From contig URMA01000004.1 in assembly GCA_900548875.1 (NCBI GenBank), positions 12,935-76,934 of the forward strand: a stretch of 64,000 bases of DNA. The letters run 5' to 3'. Under the pieces are notes generated by a model that was not told the DNA's origin, searched no databases, and saw only the letters and a list, made by a program, of their open reading frames with translations. The DNA comes from an uncultured Porphyromonadaceae bacterium. GTDB taxonomy: Bacteria > Bacteroidota > Bacteroidia > Bacteroidales > Muribaculaceae. A program made the translations under genes and the position numbers. Each line of letters starts with the position of its first letter. Within the stretch, counting starts at the first letter, position 1. This document shows, in pieces, positions 42,356 to 51,497 of the stretch.

Positions 42356-43762
42356 CTACGCCGTCTGCACGATGCGCAGGTGGGCTTTCGGGTAGCGGAG
42401 GGTCATGCAGCTGGCTTCGGTCAGCACAATGGCGTCGGTATTACGCACGCCGGCCGACTTCAGGTTGAGCTCCTCGGTCGAGAACGGAATATGGCTGTAT
42501 TTCTGCAAATATTCCGGGTCGATAATCATACCGTTGTTTTCCATTCCGCATTCGTCGAACACCTCCGACAACAGTACATAGAGCTTGCCGAACTTCGAAC
42601 GGATTTCCGAGAAGTCGATACCCCATTTCACGATATCCTCACCGGCCATCACCACTTTCGTGGAGTCCAGTTTGTTGAGCTGTTCAATCAGCCCCGAACC
42701 GCCGATGAGCACCTTACGCTTGTTGCCGGCATTGCCCGTGAACGCCTGCCGCATCATGGAAATGACGGCATCCTGATTCAATTCACCCGACTTGTAGGTA
42801 AATTCGCCGCCGGCCTGTCCCCAGATTCCGCCCGTCAGGAATATTTCCTCATGCTTGGTCTGATCCTCCACACGGCCCTTGACACCGAAAAGGAAGTTTT
42901 TCTCCATGCCCAGACGCATGTCGTAGACCGCCGCTTCCTCCTGGTCGCTGAACGTCCACCCCACTTCCTTGTTGGCGATTTTTTGCAGGGTGCTCTGTTC
43001 GATCTGCATCTTGAAAATCTGGCAATAGTTCTGGCACTTTACCGGCAACGCTTCGAACTGCGCCGTCTGCACATCCAATTCTCCGGCGGCACGCCCCATT
43101 CTCACGAGCATCGTTCCCGTCGGTATGGTCGGAATACAGTTGGTGAATCCGTCGGCAGTCTTGCCGTTGGGAGTGACGGCCTCCAAATAGTTTTCACTGG
43201 TGGATTTCGACACGACGTACAGCACCAAATCCTGCGATGACTGCGTCACACCGTCGGGCTCAAAGCCGCGCACGCCACGCACCAACAGCGTTTCCGACTC
43301 TTCAAACAAGTCGATATTGTCCACCGTCAGGCGTGCCCGCTGGAAACGCTTGTCGCCCGTCGTGTCGACACCCGTAAATTCGGAAGTGGTGAGTGCCGAT
43401 GTCGGACGGGTATCCACCGAATAATAGTCGACCACCATGCTTCCGCTGCGTTTCGCACCCGCCCAACGCGACAACTGGTCGATAGGCGTAGCCATCGGAC
43501 GAATCTTGACGATACGGCGGTCGATTTCGTTCAGCAGCAGTTCGGGCGATTCACGCTGCGCAAGGGCACGCGTCAGGGGTTCATCCGTCACATGCTTTCC
43601 TCCGGCCACACCCGGAATGACAGCCATCGCAAGCGACAGGCCCGAAGAATCGTAGAACACAAGCACGCCCACCGCCAACAGCACCAGCAGAAACAATAGT
43701 GTTTCGGGGCAGAGCAGACGGTCCATCAGTTGTTGAAATTTTTCTTTCGTTGTGTTTTTCAT
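42356..43762 (-). CDS. SU10/DUF5309-like major-capsid-fold protein with N-terminal TM helix
   Basis: 468 residues. The middle and C-terminal parts look like the SU10 (DUF5309) branch of HK97-fold phage capsid proteins. KIRPMATPIDQLSRWAG lies in the N-arm/E-loop zone, and NFLFGVKGRVED is followed by a TGGIWGQAGG segment. The C-terminal signature reads FGKLYVLLSEVF..., IIDPEYLQKYSHIPFSTEEL, and LTEASCMTLRYPKAHLRI. Unlike a phage capsid, it begins with a membrane helix (about 19-38, ETLLFLLVLLAVGVLVFYD). No portal, terminase, protease or tail gene is near; only a 115-residue partner lies upstream. A domesticated capsid, a membrane-tethered shell or a decayed prophage are the options. The family call is by eye. 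Confidence 0.72.
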   Translation of the reverse strand: MKNTTKEKFQQLMDRLLCPETLLFLLVLLAVGVLVFYDSSGLSLAMAVIPGVAGGKHVTDEPLTRALAQRESPELLLNEIDRRIVKIRPMATPIDQLSRWAGAKRSGSMVVDYYSVDTRPTSALTTSEFTGVDTTGDKRFQRARLTVDNIDLFEESETLLVRGVRGFEPDGVTQSSQDLVLYVVSKSTSENYLEAVTPNGKTADGFTNCIPTIPTGTMLVRMGRAAGELDVQTAQFEALPVKCQNYCQIFKMQIEQSTLQKIANKEVGWTFSDQEEAAVYDMRLGMEKNFLFGVKGRVEDQTKHEEIFLTGGIWGQAGGEFTYKSGELNQDAVISMMRQAFTGNAGNKRKVLIGGSGLIEQLNKLDSTKVVMAGEDIVKWGIDFSEIRSKFGKLYVLLSEVFDECGMENNGMIIDPEYLQKYSHIPFSTEELNLKSAGVRNTDAIVLTEASCMTLRYPKAHLRIVQTA

Positions 43763-43813
43763 AGCAATAAATAATTTAAGTTAATCAGACGGTTATTTTT
43801 CGTTTCACAAAGC

Positions 43814-44161
43814 CTAATCCCACACGCTCCGACGAATATGGCGGAGCAACGGCAAGTCGGGGTCCTCTTCTATCCCGCCGTCGTCGCAGGGATTTACGGT
43901 GTCGAACGAGCGACGGCGCACTTCAATCTGTTCGTTCCTGCCTTCCACATAGCCCTCCTGACGCGCCTGTGCTACATCGGCTTCATGGCGCAGCCCACGG
44001 TAGACCAGTTCGAGCAGACTGTCCGTGACTTCCGGCACACCGCCCACCGCCTCCACCATACTGTCGAGCACATCCTCCGCTTCCGCATGACGCTCGGCAA
44101 GAAACTGCAGCACACGGTCGTCGACGGCCGGCTGCGTTTTTTCCATTTTCTGTTCTTCCAT
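43814..44161 (-). CDS. small partner of the capsid-like gene
   Basis: 115 residues, unrecognised. It is acidic and helical: RVLQFLAERHAEAEDVLDSMVEAVGG and EVTDSLLELVYRGLRHEADVAQARQEGYVEG, with an arginine-rich, disordered C-terminal third. An alternative ATG is 5 codons in. It lies 51 bp upstream of the capsid-like gene in the same direction, so the two are probably one unit. In encapsulin or phage settings such a gene could be a cargo, scaffold or adaptor; that is inference. Confidence 0.68.
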   Translation of the reverse strand: MEEQKMEKTQPAVDDRVLQFLAERHAEAEDVLDSMVEAVGGVPEVTDSLLELVYRGLRHEADVAQARQEGYVEGRNEQIEVRRRSFDTVNPCDDGGIEEDPDLPLLRHIRRSVWD

Positions 44162-44243
44162 ACGTTTTCAGTTTTAAGGTTCAACACTGCAAAGCTACAA
44201 TGCCCTGCCCCACTGATATCGCAAAAAAGAGCAAACCGCCGGA

Positions 44244-44277
44244 CAAAAAAATCGGCAGAGCGTTTCCGCCCTGCCGA
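44244..44277 (-). terminator. terminator after the barrel/TPR operon
   Basis: On the minus strand TCGGCAGGGCG-GAAA-CGCTCTGCCGA is followed by seven T, 32 bp after the barrel gene stop. Confidence 0.9.
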
Positions 44278-44308
44278 CTTCCAGCCGCCAAACAGCGACC
44301 CTTTATCC

Positions 44309-46141
44309 TTAGAAATTCACAGCTGCCCCTACAAGGAAATTGAAGCGCTGCGCATACATACCGTAATACAGTTGCTGACGACGGTTCAACAGGTTGTTCA
44401 GGCGGCAATAGGCCGAGAACATATCCGTAAACCGGTAAGAAGCACCGAAACCGAGATCGGAGAAGGTACCCAAATCAATTGTCGTTTCCGACATCATGGC
44501 TGCCGGCTCTTCCGAACCTATCATCGGATAGTAGTGCGTATTCAAAACGCGGCGTCCGCCCATAAAGCGGTAGTCGACATAAAGGTCAAGCTGACGGATT
44601 GGCGTTACCTTCAACTTGGCATCCACCACATGCTCCGGACGGTTATCGGCAAGCTGATAGCCCGACTTCGTGCCTTGAGGAGCAAACGTATAGGCAGCCT
44701 TGAATTCCACCTTGTCGGAATAGTTGTAGGCCGTTTTCAATCCCATTTTAGCCCCGCTCATATTAACTGCCTGATAGGTAGTGGCAGCTGTCGGTTCGGG
44801 GAAATTCTTATTGTTGTCGACAGATGTAAAGGCAGTCACCAACGCATCTCTGACAACCGCAAAACCGACAAACGGCGTAATGGTAAATCCTTTGAACAGT
44901 CCGAAATTCAATCCGGCTTCCGCATCGACCAGCGTGTAGCTTGTCGGAAGCATCAGCGACGGGTTCACATAACGGTTGCGCGCTGCCACGTTGTGGAACG
45001 TATGAATCTCGTTACCGCCCACTGCCGAAGCATACAGGCTGAACATGCGGCTCATTTCCCAGTCGAAACGCACGTCGGGAGCGATACGGAAGAAGGTACC
45101 GTTGTCAAACGAAAGGTCGACATGCGCGCCGATACGCAGGTTCATGTTGTCGGTACGATGGCTGTAGTACGGAGTGACACTCAGCATGCCGAAGCTCTTG
45201 CCGCCGGCATCGTTCAGCACCATTTCGTGGTAGACCGAAGGCTGGTCGTCGCGGAACACCACATCCAGCGCCTCCGTATTGCGATAGCCCAACATCTGGA
45301 AACCCAAGTCGACACCCGCGAAATCAGCATCGCCCAACAGGAATTCGGCACCGCCGTCAAGATTCAGCAGGTTCTCCGTAAGTCCGTTGCCCAGCACTCC
45401 GTTTTCGTCCGTAGCGTTCCAGAAGCCGTACTTGTTGCCAAAATAGTTGTATTCGGCACCGATATAATAACTTACCTGATTGTCGTTCACGCTTTTTCCA
45501 CGCCACATGGCGTTTACGTTAAACTCATTGACCACCTGACGGGTATTGCCCGGAGTTCTCAATCCTGCCCCATAGTAGTTGAAACGGTCGAAATGATAGG
45601 AAGTTCCTGCCGTCAGCCCCCCCTTGCTGAACATGTTGCTGAAATCCAGTCCCACGCGGTCCTCTATCACATACTGGCGGGAATACTTGTACGCCTCATT
45701 GATGTTTTTATAGAGTCCGTCGGTAAGGCCGCTCGTCGAATTGTGCTGCAACCATACGCCCAACTGCGTCTTGTCCGTCTTAACAATACGGTAACCGGCA
45801 TTGCCGACAATGTTCAGATAGTTGCCCATTCCGAACGTAGCATAGCCGCGCTTGTCAAGGTATCTGAATTTTTCGGCGAAATCGTCCACGGTCTGTGTCA
45901 CCACAAAAGGATCCACCTTGGCCGGAATCGCCCAGTCGCTGTAGTTCAGCGAAATTTTCGTCTGCTTTTCTTCGAGCGTGGCCGGGTTTGTGCCCAGACG
46001 TGTCGACTTCAGCAGTTCGGGCTGATAGTCAGTTTCCACCACGATTGCCTTATGCAATTCCTCGTCGCCCGACTGTGCCATGGCCGGGAAAAGCACTCCC
46101 GACAATGCCAATGACATATATACTATTAACGTTTTCTTCAT
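44309..46141 (-). CDS. TonB-dependent-receptor-like outer-membrane barrel protein
   Basis: 610 residues with a signal peptide (about 1-22, LFPAMA-Q). No plug domain is apparent. A short periplasmic part (about 23-75) is followed by a long series of amphipathic strands ending in RFNFLVGAAVNF, the terminal Phe of an outer-membrane barrel. The C-terminal strands resemble those of TonB-dependent receptors (LNNLLNRRQQLYYGMYAQRFNF). It follows the 994-residue TPR protein by 16 bp, a pairing I take to be functional. Transport substrate unknown. Confidence 0.82.
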   Translation of the reverse strand: MKKTLIVYMSLALSGVLFPAMAQSGDEELHKAIVVETDYQPELLKSTRLGTNPATLEEKQTKISLNYSDWAIPAKVDPFVVTQTVDDFAEKFRYLDKRGYATFGMGNYLNIVGNAGYRIVKTDKTQLGVWLQHNSTSGLTDGLYKNINEAYKYSRQYVIEDRVGLDFSNMFSKGGLTAGTSYHFDRFNYYGAGLRTPGNTRQVVNEFNVNAMWRGKSVNDNQVSYYIGAEYNYFGNKYGFWNATDENGVLGNGLTENLLNLDGGAEFLLGDADFAGVDLGFQMLGYRNTEALDVVFRDDQPSVYHEMVLNDAGGKSFGMLSVTPYYSHRTDNMNLRIGAHVDLSFDNGTFFRIAPDVRFDWEMSRMFSLYASAVGGNEIHTFHNVAARNRYVNPSLMLPTSYTLVDAEAGLNFGLFKGFTITPFVGFAVVRDALVTAFTSVDNNKNFPEPTAATTYQAVNMSGAKMGLKTAYNYSDKVEFKAAYTFAPQGTKSGYQLADNRPEHVVDAKLKVTPIRQLDLYVDYRFMGGRRVLNTHYYPMIGSEEPAAMMSETTIDLGTFSDLGFGASYRFTDMFSAYCRLNNLLNRRQQLYYGMYAQRFNFLVGAAVNF

Positions 46142-46157
46142 AACTGCTCCAAACGAA

Positions 46158-49142
46158 TTAGTTCTTCAATTTTTTCAACCTTGATTCGACCATCTCAAAA
46201 ATGTCGGCTTCCTTGCCCGGATAGTTTTCCTGCAAGCTTTCCAGATATTCGCGCGCCTGGAACTTGTCGCCCTGCGCCGCATAAATGTCGGAAAGGAGAA
46301 TAAAGCCGCGAGCCAGCCAGTACTGGTGAGGCGTACCCGAATCCGACAGCTTGTTCAGCACATCGAGCGCCTTCGAGTTATCGCCCCGCTCATGGTAAAG
46401 TTCAGCCAGACGATAGGCGGCAATCGAACCGTAGAGAGTTTCCATGCTCGAAGTGAGGCTCTTGTAGTCGTCGATAGCCTTCGCCTTGTTGCCCAAAGCC
46501 TGATAAGCCGTACCGCGGGAGTAAACCACTTCCGCACGCATATCGCTGTCGAGCCCCGTTGCAAGCAACGCATCGGCCGCTTCCACCACCTTGGCATCGT
46601 CGCCCTTGTCGCGGGCAATACGGAGCATACCCAGCTGTGCCGCCTTCTTGTTGGCTGCCGTGGTCGCCTTTGTCAAGAGTTTTTCGTAGCTCTGCTGAGC
46701 CGCATCAAGATTGCCTTCGGCCAACAGGAGTTCGCCTTCCATAGCCAATGCCGTTTCAGCGAAACCGCCGTCGGGAGCTTCCTTCAGCGCCTTCTGCACA
46801 TAGCCGAGAGCTTCTTTTTTCTTGCCATTCTTATAGGCATTCTCGGCAAGATAATAGTTGGCCTGTCCGGAATACGGTCCGGAAGGATATTTTTCCAGAT
46901 AATTTGTCAACTGTTTTGTGCTGCCGTCAGCCACATACGCATTTTCCGCATTTTCAAAAGTCAGACGGTTCACCTCGTTGGCGTCAATCTTATAGTCGAT
47001 GTTCACCGAAGCGACAAACTGCGTGAATGCCGACAGGTTGTTGTCCTGAATAGCCAGCACCTTCAAGTCCTCCAGTGCCACCTTGGCTTCTTCGCTCGTA
47101 GGATAGTTGCGCACGAGAGTCTTGTATTCCTCTATTGCCTGGTTGCGCTGCTTCAAGGTATTCAGCAGAACAGCGTACTGCAACTGGCCCTTTCTTGCTT
47201 CGGCAGTCTGCGGATAGTCGTTCAGCAATCGGCGGAATCCCTTCTTGGCGTTGTCGTAATCTTCCAGTGCGATATAGGCCTGCACCTTTTCATACTGCGC
47301 CTTCGAAGCATAGGCCGACGACGGATATTTCTCAATCAGTTCGTTCATAGCGGAGATTTTCGCATCGTGACGGCGCTGAAGTCCCAGCATGAAACCTTTC
47401 TGATACATCGAATAGTCGCTCTGTGCCGTTCCTGCGGCAAGAGCCTTGTCGTAGTACGAAAGCGCACCGGCATAGTCGCGCCCGTAGTAGCGGCAATCGC
47501 CGATACGGTTGTAGGAGTCGGCGAGCAGTTCCTTGTCGAGCGATTTCACGCCCACCACCTTGCGGAACGCATCTTCCGCCTGACTGTAATTCTTTTCGGC
47601 CATGCACACATAACCGAGGCTGTAGTTGGCAGTGGCATAATTTTCACCGCTTGTCCCCGTATTGCGCAGGTAGTTCTGGTAATATTTCTTTGCCTTAGCC
47701 ATATTGCCGGCAGAATAGTTGGCTTCGCCCAGCCACAAGTTCACTTCATTGGCAATTTCACTGTCATAACTGCCCAACTGCTCCGCCTTTTCAAGATAGG
47801 TGATTGCATTCTCGGCATTGCCGTTCTTCTGTTCGCGGACACCCAGACGGTAAAGCACATTGAGCTTTGCCTTCAGCATCTTGCCCGACGGCTTCTGAAT
47901 GGCGTTGATTGTTGCCAGCGCGTTGTCGTAGTCCTTGTTTGAGAGGTAAGAGCTGATGATATAGTCCTCCACATTGGAAGCATATTTCGACTGAGGAAAT
48001 TTGTTCAGAAAATCGCGGAACACCTTGATGGAATTGGCAAACGGAGCATTTCCGCCACGGCTCTGCGAAATGGCGTAGTTGTAGAATGCCGTTTCCTGCA
48101 CGTCGCGGTCGTAATCCATTTTGTAGGCCTTTTCAAAAGCCATGGAAGCGGCTGTCATGTTGCCGTTGCGAAGGTAAGCTTGACCGATATAGAGATATGC
48201 ACTTTGAGCCAATGCATCACTTTCCCCTACTACACCGTCCAAGTGTTCCACAGCCGAAGCATTGTCGCCTTCGCGATATTCGGCCACACCCAAAATATAG
48301 AGCGAGGAACGTTGCGGCTCGTCGATGCTGTCTAGATATTTCGTAAGCAGGTCAATGGCCCGTGCATTGTTGCCCAGGTAATATTCGCTCTCACCGACAA
48401 TGCGCAGCAGTTCCGCCTCCATTTCCGGCGAAAGTTCCGCTTTTTGCAGTTTCTTGCCGATGGCCACTACGTTGGCATAGTCGCTCTCGCTGTAACGGAT
48501 CTGACAGATATAGTATTGGGCGCTCTCGCCCATCTTGCTGCGGGGAGAAACCTTGCGGAAACCTTCTTCCGCTTTCTTGTAGTCACCTTTGGCATAAAGG
48601 ATATAGGCCGTGTAGAAATCCACCTCGTTGCTATACTTGGAGTTGCCGCGAAGACGTTCAAACCCCCGTTCCGCCTGGTCGTAGTCACCTTTTTTCAGGC
48701 AGCAGAACGAAGTGCGGTAAATCAGGTCGGCGGCTTCCGTCTTGCCGAACACCTTCGCCGACAGCCGATCGTACTCGACATACGCCTTTTCATAGTCGCC
48801 CTTGAAGAAATAGTAGTCGCCTATCGTCATCCGAACTTGAAAACGATGGACAGAGGCCGGATGGTTTTCCAAATAGGCCCGCAACGCCTCCACACTGTCC
48901 TTGTCGCCACGCTTGTACTTGGCCATGGCGATATAGTAGTCGACATCCTCGACCGTCAGTTCGGGAATGGACTGGCGTTTCGCCTCCTTCAGCTGGTCGA
49001 TGCAGCCCGTATAATTCTGATTGTTGTACATCTGCACGCCTCGGGCAACATACCCTTCCGCATCAGTATTGTTCAGCTGAGCCTGCCCGGGAACGGCCAT
49101 CGCCGAAGCCAGACACAATAGCGCATAATGGTATTTCTTCAT
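46158..49142 (-). CDS. large periplasmic tetratricopeptide-repeat protein
   Basis: 994 residues with a signal peptide (about 1-21, AMAVPGQA-Q) and TPR helices from about 28 to the end. Many units follow the A..Y..A...Y pattern, such as YYFFKGDYEKAYVEYDRL, and include YbgF/BamD-like outer-membrane-lipoprotein repeats. No enzymatic domain. Acts as a periplasmic scaffold, presumably for the barrel protein encoded 16 bp downstream. The 72-bp gap to the acyltransferase gene upstream suggests a shared transcript, but that is not certain. Confidence 0.87.
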   Translation of the reverse strand: MKKYHYALLCLASAMAVPGQAQLNNTDAEGYVARGVQMYNNQNYTGCIDQLKEAKRQSIPELTVEDVDYYIAMAKYKRGDKDSVEALRAYLENHPASVHRFQVRMTIGDYYFFKGDYEKAYVEYDRLSAKVFGKTEAADLIYRTSFCCLKKGDYDQAERGFERLRGNSKYSNEVDFYTAYILYAKGDYKKAEEGFRKVSPRSKMGESAQYYICQIRYSESDYANVVAIGKKLQKAELSPEMEAELLRIVGESEYYLGNNARAIDLLTKYLDSIDEPQRSSLYILGVAEYREGDNASAVEHLDGVVGESDALAQSAYLYIGQAYLRNGNMTAASMAFEKAYKMDYDRDVQETAFYNYAISQSRGGNAPFANSIKVFRDFLNKFPQSKYASNVEDYIISSYLSNKDYDNALATINAIQKPSGKMLKAKLNVLYRLGVREQKNGNAENAITYLEKAEQLGSYDSEIANEVNLWLGEANYSAGNMAKAKKYYQNYLRNTGTSGENYATANYSLGYVCMAEKNYSQAEDAFRKVVGVKSLDKELLADSYNRIGDCRYYGRDYAGALSYYDKALAAGTAQSDYSMYQKGFMLGLQRRHDAKISAMNELIEKYPSSAYASKAQYEKVQAYIALEDYDNAKKGFRRLLNDYPQTAEARKGQLQYAVLLNTLKQRNQAIEEYKTLVRNYPTSEEAKVALEDLKVLAIQDNNLSAFTQFVASVNIDYKIDANEVNRLTFENAENAYVADGSTKQLTNYLEKYPSGPYSGQANYYLAENAYKNGKKKEALGYVQKALKEAPDGGFAETALAMEGELLLAEGNLDAAQQSYEKLLTKATTAANKKAAQLGMLRIARDKGDDAKVVEAADALLATGLDSDMRAEVVYSRGTAYQALGNKAKAIDDYKSLTSSMETLYGSIAAYRLAELYHERGDNSKALDVLNKLSDSGTPHQYWLARGFILLSDIYAAQGDKFQAREYLESLQENYPGKEADIFEMVESRLKKLKN

Positions 49143-49214
49143 TTGTCTATCTCGTTATTCTATGCTAATTATAACGTTGGTTTTATGCAATCTGTTCAGA
49201 AACGCAAATCCGCC

Positions 49215-50198
49215 TTATTTGCGCGAACGCAGCGAATAGGTACGCGAGCGCAGCATTTGGGTAAACGATTCCAAATCCGTATATTTTTTCTGTTCTTCCG
49301 GAGTTATGATGTCACCCACGGAAATATGGTAAGTCGTGTCGTGATGGCTGAACACCTCACTCGGCAGGCGCACGGTGCGAAGTTGCCAGCAGACAACACC
49401 GAGGATATTGAACAGCCAGCTGTTCCGTCCATGAAAGAATACAGGAACCACCGGCACGTTCAGTTGCTGTATCAGCCGCATGACCGACGGCTGCCACGGA
49501 CGGTCCTCCAATTGCAGTTTCCAGTTCAGTTTCGACATGGCTCCGGCAGGGAAAAAGCCCAGCGGATGGCCACGTTTTACATGAATCATAGCTTCCTTGA
49601 TACCGTGCATCGTGATGGCACGCTTTTCCGGATCGTTGGAAGCAAGAGGGTCAACGGCAATAAAATTGGGACGCATACCCCGGATATGATTCAGAATCAG
49701 ATTTACCATCACTTTGTAGTCCTCACGCCGCGATGCGAACAGGTCAATCAGCATAATGCCGTCGACCGCACCGAACGGATGATTGGACACGGTGATGAAC
49801 GCTCCTTCCGGAAGATTCTCCAGCACCTGTGCATTGTCTACTCTGACTGAAATGCGGAAATCATCAAGTATGCCTCTGACGAAAGGCGCGCCGGGAGTAT
49901 TCAGATTTCTATGATGAAAATAGTTGACATCGTCCAACTTCAGAACCTTCATCAGCCACCGCACAATTTTCGGATGCTTCCGTGCTACAGGAGCCATTCG
50001 GCACAAGTCGTAGTAGTCAAGCACCGTCCGCTTTTTCGTTTCGTCGTCTCCGTCATAATCCGGAGCCTTTCCTGTTATTCGCCCCCTCCGGTCCAACGCC
50101 GGCCCTTCGCGATAGGGATTTTCCTGAGTTGCTTTCACAGGCGCCTCTTTCCACGGAATAAACAATTCTGTCTGATTAGCCTTGGACTTTTCTTGCAT
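49215..50198 (-). CDS. PlsC-type acyltransferase (hemolysin/GlsA-like)
   Basis: 327 residues. The acyltransferase motif I reads VSNHPFGAVDGIML (His and Asp five residues apart, as in the OlsA/hemolysin-like branch rather than HX4D). Motif III lies at GFFPAGAMSKL and motif IV around VPVVPVFFHG. An unusually polar N-terminal 60 residues (MQEKSKANQTELF...) precede it. It transfers an acyl chain at the inner membrane. In Bacteroides, relatives of this branch O-acylate glycine lipids (GlsA), but no GlsB-like N-acyltransferase is next to it here, so the lipid is not assigned. Confidence 0.82.
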   Translation of the reverse strand: MQEKSKANQTELFIPWKEAPVKATQENPYREGPALDRRGRITGKAPDYDGDDETKKRTVLDYYDLCRMAPVARKHPKIVRWLMKVLKLDDVNYFHHRNLNTPGAPFVRGILDDFRISVRVDNAQVLENLPEGAFITVSNHPFGAVDGIMLIDLFASRREDYKVMVNLILNHIRGMRPNFIAVDPLASNDPEKRAITMHGIKEAMIHVKRGHPLGFFPAGAMSKLNWKLQLEDRPWQPSVMRLIQQLNVPVVPVFFHGRNSWLFNILGVVCWQLRTVRLPSEVFSHHDTTYHISVGDIITPEEQKKYTDLESFTQMLRSRTYSLRSRK

Positions 50199-50300
50199 TG
50201 TTTTACGTCTTTATTAGTATGCAAATATAATATCTTTTGCAGGAACGGCAAAAAACAACTGAAAGTTTGGCTTTTCTCCCCTCACCTTTCGCTATATTAT

Positions 50301-50370
50301 GACAGAAGAACAAAAGAACAGATCTTAAAATTGATAGGCGGGAAAAATTTTGTTCTTCTGTTCTTCTGTC
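50301..50370. repeat. palindromic interspersed element, copy 6
   Basis: GACAGAAGAACAAAAGAACA pairs with TGTTCTTCTGTTCTTCTGTC; a 70-bp version of the family between the acyltransferase and esterase genes. Confidence 0.75.
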
Positions 50371-50386
50371 TATATTAACCTTTCAC

Positions 50387-50394
50387 TATCTTTA
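50387..50394 (+). promoter_or_regulatory. -7 box (TATCTTTA) for the esterase gene
   Basis: Near-consensus box 14 bp before the ATG at 50409, directly after the palindromic element. Confidence 0.5.
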
Positions 50395-50408
50395 CCAAAA
50401 AAATCAGA

Positions 50409-51494
50409 ATGAACACACTTAAAACCATTTTTACAGCGGCATTGCTTGCCTTTTGTGCAAGTCCTTCGACTTTTGCAGAACAGTTTGTACCGGCCAACGA
50501 CAATCATATCACCTACACCGGACGCATAGATTTCAGCAACCCACTCGCCCCACGCTTTACGTATCCGGGAGTCAGTGCTGCCCTCAATTTTGAAGGCACG
50601 ACATTGAAAATGAAGGCAAAACCGGGCAGCGGTTACTTCATGGTGGAAATCGACGACCGCCATCCGTTTAAAATCAATTTCACGGAAACCGACACGGTAA
50701 TGACACTGGCAAACTCGCTGGGCAAGGGTAAACACTCGGCACGCATCTCGTACGCCGTGGAGGGCTACAGCTTCAACCCTGAATTCCGCGGATTCTATAT
50801 TGACGACAACGCACGTCTGCTCGATGCTCCCAAACGCCCGGAACGGCGCATTGAATTCATCGGCAATTCCATCACCTGCGGCTATGGCATCGAAGGAGAA
50901 AACGGCAAGGAAGACTTTTCTTTCCGCACTGAAAACCATTTCTATTCCTATGCAACACTGACTGCACGCGCGCTGAATGCGGAACACGTTGTAGTGGCAC
51001 GCTCGGGCTACGGCATTTATCGCAACTATGGTGGTCCGAAAGAAGGAAATCCCAATTGCATCCCGGCTCTCTACGAACGCACGCTCTTCAACGACTCGAC
51101 TGTCATGTGGGATTTCAACCGCTTCCGTCCGCAAGTGGTATGTGTGAACCTCGGCACCAACGATGTCAGCCTGCGTGTCATTGACCGCGAACGCCTGACG
51201 GTGGCCTATCGCGACTTCATCAAGCGCCTGCGCGGATATTATCCGGAAGCAAAAATCGTGATGCTCACCGGCTGCATGGCTTTCGGCGACGGACTGAAGG
51301 CGTTGAAGGAAACGCTTGATGCGGTGGTGAAAGAAGCCAACGATAACGGCGACAAGAATGTCTACCGCTTCGACATGTCGCAACAGGACGGCACACTCGG
51401 CTACGGCTCGGACTACCATCCGTCGATGCGACAGGCACAGAAGATGGCCGACGAGCTTATCCCCTACCTGCGAGAACTGATGGACTGGGAATAA
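50409..51494 (+). CDS. SGNH/GDSL hydrolase, CE2-like acetyl esterase
   Basis: 361 residues with a signal peptide (about 1-23). An N-terminal jelly-roll domain (about 25-140, including RFTYPGVSAALNFEGT) is followed by an SGNH domain: block I GNSITCGYG with Ser154, block III GTNDVS, and block V DYHPS with the catalytic His near the end. This two-domain order fits carbohydrate esterase family 2, which deacetylates xylan or other glycans. Secreted to the periplasm or surface. The helicase gene converges on it, with 3 bp between the stop codons. Confidence 0.9.
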   Translation: MNTLKTIFTAALLAFCASPSTFAEQFVPANDNHITYTGRIDFSNPLAPRFTYPGVSAALNFEGTTLKMKAKPGSGYFMVEIDDRHPFKINFTETDTVMTLANSLGKGKHSARISYAVEGYSFNPEFRGFYIDDNARLLDAPKRPERRIEFIGNSITCGYGIEGENGKEDFSFRTENHFYSYATLTARALNAEHVVVARSGYGIYRNYGGPKEGNPNCIPALYERTLFNDSTVMWDFNRFRPQVVCVNLGTNDVSLRVIDRERLTVAYRDFIKRLRGYYPEAKIVMLTGCMAFGDGLKALKETLDAVVKEANDNGDKNVYRFDMSQQDGTLGYGSDYHPSMRQAQKMADELIPYLRELMDWE

Positions 51495-51497
51495 CGG

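Noticed and set aside
43838..46114. 758-residue open frame antisense to the capsid-partner and barrel genes
   Set aside because: It crosses two good minus-strand genes and a terminator; composition is that of a shadow frame.
46326..47942. 538-residue open frame antisense to the TPR gene
   Set aside because: Hydrophobic-looking only because it mirrors TPR codons; no start context and no family.
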